A stretch of 60,434 nt of DNA from Hassallia byssoidea VB512170. GTDB taxonomy: Bacteria; Cyanobacteriota; Cyanobacteriia; Cyanobacteriales; Nostocaceae. This document shows positions 55,045 through 60,434 of this stretch, in pieces. Position 1 is the stretch's first letter, and every line of letters begins with the position of its first letter. The DNA is taken from positions 1-60,434 of the forward strand of contig NZ_JTCM02000031.1 of the NCBI RefSeq assembly GCF_000817785.2, read 5' to 3'. The translations under genes were made by a program, and so were the position numbers. The notes under the pieces were generated by a model that was not told where the DNA came from, did no database searches, and was given only the letters and a program-made list of their open reading frames with translations.

Positions 55045-55743
55045 ATGGATAGTATCTACTACGATCGCCTGACAAAGGATAACTGCGCGATGCTGATGAT
55101 TGACCATCAGACTGGCACGATGTTGGGTGTACAAGACATTAAACTGTCCGAGTTCCGCAGCAATGTGCTGGCTCTGGCAAAAACAGCGAAGATGCACGAC
55201 TTGCCGACTATCCTCACCGCTAGTTTTGCCGAAGGACCCAATGGTCCACTGATGGAGGAGTTAACCGCCATGTTTCCAGATGCGCCCACCATATATCGCC
55301 CCGGTCCGATCAGCGCGTGGGACGACCCCAACTTTGTCCAGGCGGTTGAGACGACGGGACGCAAGAAACTCATTATGTCAGGCGTAACCACAGACGTATG
55401 CCTAATGTTTCCAGCACTACAAGCAAAGGCTCAGGGCTATGACGTGTACGCTGTGTACGATTGTTCTGGATGCTGGGATCAGATGTCGGAAATGATGTCT
55501 TGTATGCGGATGGTACAGGCTGGGATCAAGGTCGTCAACTGGGCTGCCATCACTGCTGACCTGCAAGCCGACTGGCGGCGTCCTACAGCGGCTGGTACGC
55601 TGGACGTGTTCCACCAGCACCTGCCTTTCTATAATTTCCTGTCCAACAACCAGAACGCTCTTAAAAACGGTATTCCTGGACTGAACGCGCCTAAATCCGA
55701 CAGCGTGGACAACGGCGAAAAAATTGTCACTACGACTAACTAG
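55045..55743 (+). CDS. YcaC-like isochorismatase-family hydrolase
   Basis: 232 residues. Cysteine hydrolase fold with catalytic Asp in LMIDHQTG and Cys in SGVTTDVCLMFPAL; SFAEGPNGPLMEEL and RPGPISAWDD match YcaC. The substrate of YcaC proteins is unknown. Codon use is G/C-ending in many places (CTG, GTC, ACC) and no HIP1 site is present, unlike the neighbours, so recent transfer is likely. A strong AAAGGAG site precedes the start. Confidence 0.88.
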   Translation: MDSIYYDRLTKDNCAMLMIDHQTGTMLGVQDIKLSEFRSNVLALAKTAKMHDLPTILTASFAEGPNGPLMEELTAMFPDAPTIYRPGPISAWDDPNFVQAVETTGRKKLIMSGVTTDVCLMFPALQAKAQGYDVYAVYDCSGCWDQMSEMMSCMRMVQAGIKVVNWAAITADLQADWRRPTAAGTLDVFHQHLPFYNFLSNNQNALKNGIPGLNAPKSDSVDNGEKIVTTTN

Positions 55744-55866
55744 CAACTTGTCTTGGGATTGTGCCGATCTCGGCACAAGTGCGATATGACACAAGCCATA
55801 TTGAAGTAGGGGTAGAGAAATGCTGTACCCCTACGATGATTTGGAATGAGCAAATTTGGAATTTCT

Positions 55867-58800
55867 TTATGTGCGTCCAACAAGACTCGCGACTACTGTT
55901 GCTAACTCAGCCGGTTCAACAGGTTTAGGTAAATGTAGCTGATAACCAGATTGTATGACTCGCATTCTATCTTCTGCTCTAGCATAAGCTGTCAGGGCTG
56001 CTGCGGGAATATTTCCGCCTTTGTCTGGGGGTTGCGATCGCACTTTGCGAATCAATGAGTAACCGTCTTCTTCTGGCATTCCGATATCGCTAATTAAAAC
56101 ATCTGGTTGAGAGTGTGCTATAATTTCTAGGGCTTCCTGCACTGATGCAACCGCCTGAACTTCGGCAGCGCACTGTTCGAGTACGGTGGTGATAAAGTCA
56201 CGAATATCAACTTCGTCGTCTACCACCAGCACGCGGACACCTCTTAGGGAGGGGGGGAGGGGAGCAGGGGGAGAGGGGGAGAGGGGGAGAGCGGGAGTGT
56301 TGTTCTGTGTGTTTGTTTGTCCGAGGTTGGCGTTGAGTAGTGGCAGTTTAAGTGTGAATTTGGAGCCTTTGCCAACACCTGCACTTTCTACACAAACAGT
56401 ACCACCATGTAGTTCTACTAGATGACGGACGATTGATAATCCTAATCCTAATCCGCCGTGGGATCTGGTGCTGGAACTATCTGCTTGACGAAAGCGATCG
56501 AAGACATAAGGTATAAATTCCGGTTTGATACCAATGCCTGTGTCGCTTACCGTAATTTCCACATGAGAATTAATTTGCTGCAAATTAACTTGCACGCGCC
56601 CGCCTTGGGGTGTAAACTTGATTGCGTTGGATAGTAGATTCCAAATAATTTGCTGCAAGCGTCCAGAATCGCCAAGGATTGGTTCAGTATTTCGGTCAAT
56701 TGAAGTTTCGATGTGAATTTCTTTTGCATCAGCCGCTAGACGTACAGAATCGATTGCTGATTCAATAATCGGCACTAAATCGCAACTGCGGACATTGAGA
56801 CGCAATTTGCCTCTAATCATCCGCGAGATATCTAACAAGTCTTCAATTAGTTGTGTTTGCGCTCTAGCGTTGCGCTCGATTGTCTCTAAAGCTTTAGCGG
56901 TTTGAGTTTCGGTAAGCTTGCGTGAAGAACGTAGCATCTGTGCCCAACCGAGAATGGCGTTGAGAGGCGATCGCAATTCATGCGATAATATTGCCAGAAA
57001 CTCATCTTTCATCCGATTTGCTTCTGTAAGTTGCTCTGTTTGCTGTTGCAAAGAACTAATCAAGCTTGCTCTTTCCATTGCGATCGCTATCTGGTCGCAA
57101 ACCGCTTGCATCATCCCAATTTCATTTTGGCTAAAGCTATCTTTACTGCGGCTGGCAAAGGAAAGTGTACCTAAAACTCGTCCCCGCGCTACCAACGGAT
57201 AACTATAATATGCGGTAATGCCAATAGCGCGAATTATTTCTGTTTTCACATCCTTTGATTGCTGCACATTCTCTAAAGCAATTGCACGGTGTTCCATTGC
57301 AACTGTACCGCATACCGCTTGCCCAAACTCCAACCACTCAATATCTTTAGCAAGTTCCTCAGAAATACCACTATAAGAAGCTAGCCGCAAGACTAATTCG
57401 TTTTCTTCAACTAAATAGTTAAAATAAGCATCTAAACCAATTTGCTCGGCAAGTTTTTGGAATAAACCATCAAGCAGTGTTACTGGTTCTTGGCTCGATA
57501 GTAAATCGCTAGCGGTGCCAAATAAAAGCTGAAGCCTTTTATAACCTAATGAAAGCGCTTTTTCTACCCGCTTGAGGTTGGTGATGTCTTGAAATGTCAA
57601 AACGCAGGTAGCTCCAAGACCGTGCATTGCCGGCAGAGTATCTGCATATATTAGCAGAGAACGGATTCCTTCAGGCGTGTGCCAGTTCAACTCTACCCCA
57701 TCGAGACGTTCGCCACGAGCAACTCTTACCCCAGGTGCTTGTTCGTTCTCAATCGGATTTCCTGCTGCATCTGTGCTGTAATAAGTTGTGTAATAATCTT
57801 CCACGCATTCAGCTAAAGGAAATTTACCTCCAGCTAATTCGTCAGCAGCGCGATTGGCGAAAGTTACCCGTGCAGTTTTTGGTTCGATAAACAGCAAAGG
57901 TGTTGGCATTAAGTTTACAGCATCTTCCAGCCATTTTTGCTGATTTTGCAGAACTTCTTCGGCACGCTTGCGGACGGTGATATCGTCAGTCACGCCGAGA
58001 ATCTGGTAAATTTCACCTTTCTCATCCAGGATTGGCACATATTTGATGAGTGTAGTGGAAGTACCATAATCAGGTAAATTTATTGTGGCTTCTACGGTTT
58101 GTAAGGTGCGCGTTTGCAGTGCTTTTTTTAAAGTTGGTAAATAAGCGTTTGTAATTTCTGGTGGAAAAATTTCCTCGTCAGTGCGTCCTTTGATTTCTTC
58201 TAATGACTTGTTAGTGCGTTGCAAACCCGCAGCGTTGACAAATTGTAATCGCAATTCGGCATCATATATACCAAACACATCGGGGATATTATCAATAGCC
58301 AAGCGAAATCTTTCTTCGCTGCGACGTAAGGCGGCTTCTGCAAGAGTGCGATCGCTCAAGTCTAAAATAAAGGCTACTGACTGTTCCCGTTCTTCTCCCC
58401 GCAAAGTGTAACCAACTACAACCCGGACGCGACTACCGTCAAAACGAATGTATTCTTTTTCATAAGGAGTACAAGCACCAGTTAATTTTGCCTCGGCGAT
58501 CGCAATTTCATCCAGATGCAGATATTCTGGTGGTGTGATGTCAATCCAGTCTATCTTCCCGGCTACCAAATCCTCTCGCGTGTAGCCGATAATTCGCAAA
58601 AATTCATCATTTGCCTGTAAAATACCCCCGTAAATGTCGCCAAAAAGAATGCCGATGACGTTAGCATCTACGAAACCCATCAATTTTTGTTCGTTGTGTT
58701 TCAGCGCTTCTATTGCGCGATCGCGTTCTAAGCTAAGGTGTTCAATTAGCGCTGCACTTTGCCAAATCAAAACGACGAAACTGACAATAACGATGATGGC

Positions 58801-59697
58801 AAACATTGACACTGCAAACGCCGCATCATACTGTTTTTGACGTTGACCTTCAACGATTAACCAGCCGATCGCACAAGGAAGTGCGATCGCCGCAAACAAT
58901 AAACGCCTCGCAAGCAACCCAGCGTCAGTATCACTTGTTACTACCCGCATCAACCCTGACTCTGGACGACTCCAAAGAATGCCCGCACAGAGTACTATGA
59001 AGGTCAGTGCCGTCAGTAACGCCATAGATGTTGTGTAAGGAGCAACACCGTAAAGCACTTTTACGTTGTAGGCATAGCCGATGACAGCTTGTAAAGAAAT
59101 CAAAGCAGCTATCAGGGTAAGAATTTGAGCATACCAAAAGCTACGGCGGGTTTTTGGATGCATTATAAGCTCTATAGCTCTACCAACCAGCACAAAATTC
59201 AATGCCGTGTTTAACCCCATTCGCCCAGGATAAAATGTTGTCACAGACGATGAGTCACGCAACAGCAATTCATCAATACCAAAATTCCAGCCGAACACAT
59301 ATTCAATCAGCGTGAGCAAACCAATTAACATCACTGCGACTGAACATACTTTGGAAAGCCAGAAGGTTGGGGTTTTAGAGGGTTCGGAGGGTTCAAAGAC
59401 AAACTCCCCCTGCCCCCTGCCCCCTGCCCCCTGCCCCCTGCTCCCTGCCCCCTGCCCCCTATCTCCTTCTTGCGACCACAGCGAAACACCAGACAGTACA
59501 AAGCACAATGCTGTATTCGCTTTCATTATTGAGGTACTGTTCCCAAAGCCATGCGTGACAACTTCGATGTTCAGCCACCACCCAAGCAGTACTAAGCCAC
59601 CAACACAAATAGCGATCGCACTGGCAATTTTTCCAATAACTTTGGGTGAAAATGTCAGAGGTATATCATGCAGATGCAAGCGGTTGCCTTTTAACAT
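55867..59697 (-). CDS. Hybrid sensor histidine kinase (PAS x3, GAF, REC)
   Basis: 1276 residues. Domains in order: membrane sensor region with about seven helices (1-325), three PAS domains (about 340-705), GAF (about 715-880), HisKA with phospho-acceptor His906 in ILSHELRSPLN, HATPase with NAIKFTPQGG and GLGLGLSIV, and a C-terminal receiver with phospho-acceptor Asp1204 in LISDIGMPEEDGY. It phosphorylates its own receiver and probably a partner regulator; signal unknown. Two low-complexity insertions lie in linkers: GQGAGSRGQGAGGRGQG (about 77-100) and a Pro/Ser tract (about 1132-1154) just before the receiver. Confidence 0.93.
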   Translation of the reverse strand: MLKGNRLHLHDIPLTFSPKVIGKIASAIAICVGGLVLLGWWLNIEVVTHGFGNSTSIMKANTALCFVLSGVSLWSQEGDRGQGAGSRGQGAGGRGQGEFVFEPSEPSKTPTFWLSKVCSVAVMLIGLLTLIEYVFGWNFGIDELLLRDSSSVTTFYPGRMGLNTALNFVLVGRAIELIMHPKTRRSFWYAQILTLIAALISLQAVIGYAYNVKVLYGVAPYTTSMALLTALTFIVLCAGILWSRPESGLMRVVTSDTDAGLLARRLLFAAIALPCAIGWLIVEGQRQKQYDAAFAVSMFAIIVIVSFVVLIWQSAALIEHLSLERDRAIEALKHNEQKLMGFVDANVIGILFGDIYGGILQANDEFLRIIGYTREDLVAGKIDWIDITPPEYLHLDEIAIAEAKLTGACTPYEKEYIRFDGSRVRVVVGYTLRGEEREQSVAFILDLSDRTLAEAALRRSEERFRLAIDNIPDVFGIYDAELRLQFVNAAGLQRTNKSLEEIKGRTDEEIFPPEITNAYLPTLKKALQTRTLQTVEATINLPDYGTSTTLIKYVPILDEKGEIYQILGVTDDITVRKRAEEVLQNQQKWLEDAVNLMPTPLLFIEPKTARVTFANRAADELAGGKFPLAECVEDYYTTYYSTDAAGNPIENEQAPGVRVARGERLDGVELNWHTPEGIRSLLIYADTLPAMHGLGATCVLTFQDITNLKRVEKALSLGYKRLQLLFGTASDLLSSQEPVTLLDGLFQKLAEQIGLDAYFNYLVEENELVLRLASYSGISEELAKDIEWLEFGQAVCGTVAMEHRAIALENVQQSKDVKTEIIRAIGITAYYSYPLVARGRVLGTLSFASRSKDSFSQNEIGMMQAVCDQIAIAMERASLISSLQQQTEQLTEANRMKDEFLAILSHELRSPLNAILGWAQMLRSSRKLTETQTAKALETIERNARAQTQLIEDLLDISRMIRGKLRLNVRSCDLVPIIESAIDSVRLAADAKEIHIETSIDRNTEPILGDSGRLQQIIWNLLSNAIKFTPQGGRVQVNLQQINSHVEITVSDTGIGIKPEFIPYVFDRFRQADSSSTRSHGGLGLGLSIVRHLVELHGGTVCVESAGVGKGSKFTLKLPLLNANLGQTNTQNNTPALPLSPSPPAPLPPSLRGVRVLVVDDEVDIRDFITTVLEQCAAEVQAVASVQEALEIIAHSQPDVLISDIGMPEEDGYSLIRKVRSQPPDKGGNIPAAALTAYARAEDRMRVIQSGYQLHLPKPVEPAELATVVASLVGRT
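56236..56300. repeat. GGGAGAGG low-complexity tract in kinase linker
   Basis: Tandem GGGGGAGA units, in frame on the coding strand as ALPLSPSPPAPLPPSL. Same class as the intergenic low-complexity tracts. Confidence 0.85.
59403..59461. repeat. CCCCCTG tandem tract in kinase N-terminal loop
   Basis: Seven to eight copies of a CCCCCTG-type unit (some with small changes) encode the Gly/Arg/Gln-rich insert between two predicted membrane helices. Confidence 0.9.
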
Positions 59698-59968
59698 TGA
59701 GCTTTGTTTAACTGCATCTATCTAAGGCGGGACAGTTTGGTATTTCTTTCGTTACAAACGGTTATACCCATTGTTTTTCATACTACTTACTTAAATTATT
59801 TTTACATCTACCTTTGTGCAGATTTTCTTCTTTTGGGAATTGGGAATAGGGCAATTGTTTAATGGGCATAGGTTTGGCTGTGCGGTCTTGGGGATCACCT
59901 GCGTGGAGCATCTGCCGTCATGGGGCATTGGTGTTTAAGTGTAGAACGAGACATTCCCAGTTAAAAGC
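59698..59968. other. Intergenic region with dispersed element
   Basis: At about 59875-59925 lies a reverse-oriented relative of the element at 34803-34850 (ATCTGCCGTCATGGGGCATT here, AATGACGGCAGGTGCT there). No gene is visible. Confidence 0.5.
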
Positions 59969-60274
59969 TTAAAGTTTCGTGTTGCGAACTCGAAGTTTCA
60001 TGTTCTGAAGCTCAAGTTTCGTGTTCAGAACTCGAAGTTTCATGTTCAGAACTCGAAGTTTCATGTTCAGAACTCGAAGTTTCATGTTCAGAAGCTGAAG
60101 TTTCATGTTCAGAAGCTGAAGTTTCATGTTCAGAAGCTGAAGTTTCATGTTCAGAAGCTGAAGTTTCATGTTCAGAAGCTGAAGTTTCGTGTTCAGAACT
60201 CGAAGTTTCGTGTTTTCCTTCTCGTTTCCTTGCTCTGCCAGTAAATGTAGTTCTTGGAGAACTGCTGCCTCCAT
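59969..60274 (-). CDS. Heptad-repeat (coiled-coil) ORF
   Basis: 101 residues from the ATG at 60274 (frame open to 60343). After about 23 residues (EAAVLQELHLLAEQGNEKEN) comes an array of 11 seven-residue units of consensus N(M/T)KLQLL or N(M/T)KLRVL ending at the stop. Leu at positions 3 and 6 of each heptad makes a perfect coiled-coil or leucine-zipper pattern. The DNA is a 21-bp repeat with few differences. It could be a real structural peptide or an expanded repeat that happens to be open. Confidence 0.45.
   Translation of the reverse strand: MEAAVLQELHLLAEQGNEKENTKLRVLNTKLQLLNMKLQLLNMKLQLLNMKLQLLNMKLQLLNMKLRVLNMKLRVLNMKLRVLNTKLELQNMKLRVRNTKL
59971..60213. repeat. 21-bp tandem array, about 11.5 copies
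   Basis: Unit GAAGTTTCATGTTCAGAACT plus C, with variants GAACTC and GAAGCTG at the end of the unit. Variants are clustered: GCTG type in the middle, ACTC type at both ends. No spacers. Second 21-bp array in the window after 1-97. Confidence 0.95.
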
Positions 60275-60299
60275 TACTAACAGTCGAGGCAGCAGCCCA

Positions 60300-60395
60300 C
60301 TAAATGCGTTCCCATTCCCGATTCCCCATTCCCGATTCCCCATGCCCTTTGAAGAGGGGGAAAGGGGAAAGGGGAAAGGGGAAAGGGAAAATGTT
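60300..60395. repeat. Low-complexity intergenic repeats
   Basis: CCCATTCCCGATTCCCC copies followed by GGGGAAAGGGGAAAGGGGAA units up to about 60390. Confidence 0.85.
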
Positions 60396-60434
60396 GAAAT
60401 ATTTTCACTTCTCTTCGACTGATTTTATATGACT

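Noticed and set aside
59971-60213. Possible CRISPR array or iteron origin
   Set aside because: Contiguous repeats without spacers; no replication gene or DnaA-box cluster beside it. An open coding frame explains the period better.
60189-60422. 77-residue ORF on plus strand
   Set aside because: Antisense to the heptad array start and made largely of the low-complexity repeats at 60300-60395.

Overview
The window is a stretch of a cyanobacterial chromosome, most likely from a filamentous, Nostocales-type species. The evidence is the photosystem II genes psbH and psbN, a BciB-type divinyl chlorophyllide reductase, a NdbB-type quinone reductase, a plant-like GH100 neutral/alkaline invertase, an rbp-rpsU cold-response pair, many HIP1 octamers (GCGATCGC) on both strands, and many short palindromic and low-complexity intergenic repeats. 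The sequence is AT-rich. I recognise no rRNA, tRNA, CRISPR array, prophage or intact insertion sequence. The coding layout is mostly chromosomal housekeeping genes with accessory islands between them.

Layout. 1-105: 3' end of an ORF made of perfect 21-bp repeats. 0.16-3.1 kb: Tat-exported PhoX-like phosphatase and bciB. 3.1-6.6 kb: an accessory island whose promoter, Gly/Ala-rich membrane module and end hairpin are duplicated in tandem. One copy is fused to WD40 and DnaJ domains; the other carries a helical tail and is followed by an HNH nuclease. 6.7-9.2 kb: an unknown helical protein and a 1.4-kb gene-free stretch with a candidate small RNA. 9.2-15.7 kb: invertase, DUF1995 protein, cysteine desulfurase, a phospholipase-D lipoprotein with an EF-hand-like loop, and an ATPase. 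15.8-21.5 kb: P-type ATPase, AAC(6')-like acetyltransferase, ndbB, HAD hydrolase. 21.6-28.3 kb: moeA, queE, a PIN-toxin remnant, an RDD protein, rpmG-rpsR-RNase II/R, and a stand-alone isopropylmalate-synthase-like enzyme. 28.4-36.2 kb: TM2 protein, rbp-rpsU, a broken D-glutamate cyclase gene, cysQ, a PfkB kinase, rsmI and a second rpsU. 36.5-38.1 kb: pth-tatA, psbH and psbN. 38.1-48.8 kb: GH38 alpha-mannosidase, several cyanobacterial proteins of unknown function, a large HTH protein and murF. 48.9-60.4 kb: TerB-like, GNAT, 2H phosphoesterase-like, holA, DUF4168, a LuxR regulator, a YcaC-like hydrolase that looks foreign, a 1276-residue hybrid histidine kinase, and a second 21-bp-repeat ORF encoding a leucine-rich heptad array.

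Three themes stand out. First, small intergenic repeats have entered reading frames without breaking them: several insertions in the alpha-mannosidase and two in the linkers of the hybrid kinase. Second, one gene appears to have been broken by a deletion whose junction lies exactly on a HIP1 site (D-glutamate cyclase, 31171-31178). Third, the duplicated Gly-rich/WD40/J/HNH island at 3.1-6.6 kb is the best candidate for an undescribed multi-gene system; its function is unknown. TatA in this window is part of the route that would export the PhoX-like protein, so those two are linked in function though far apart.
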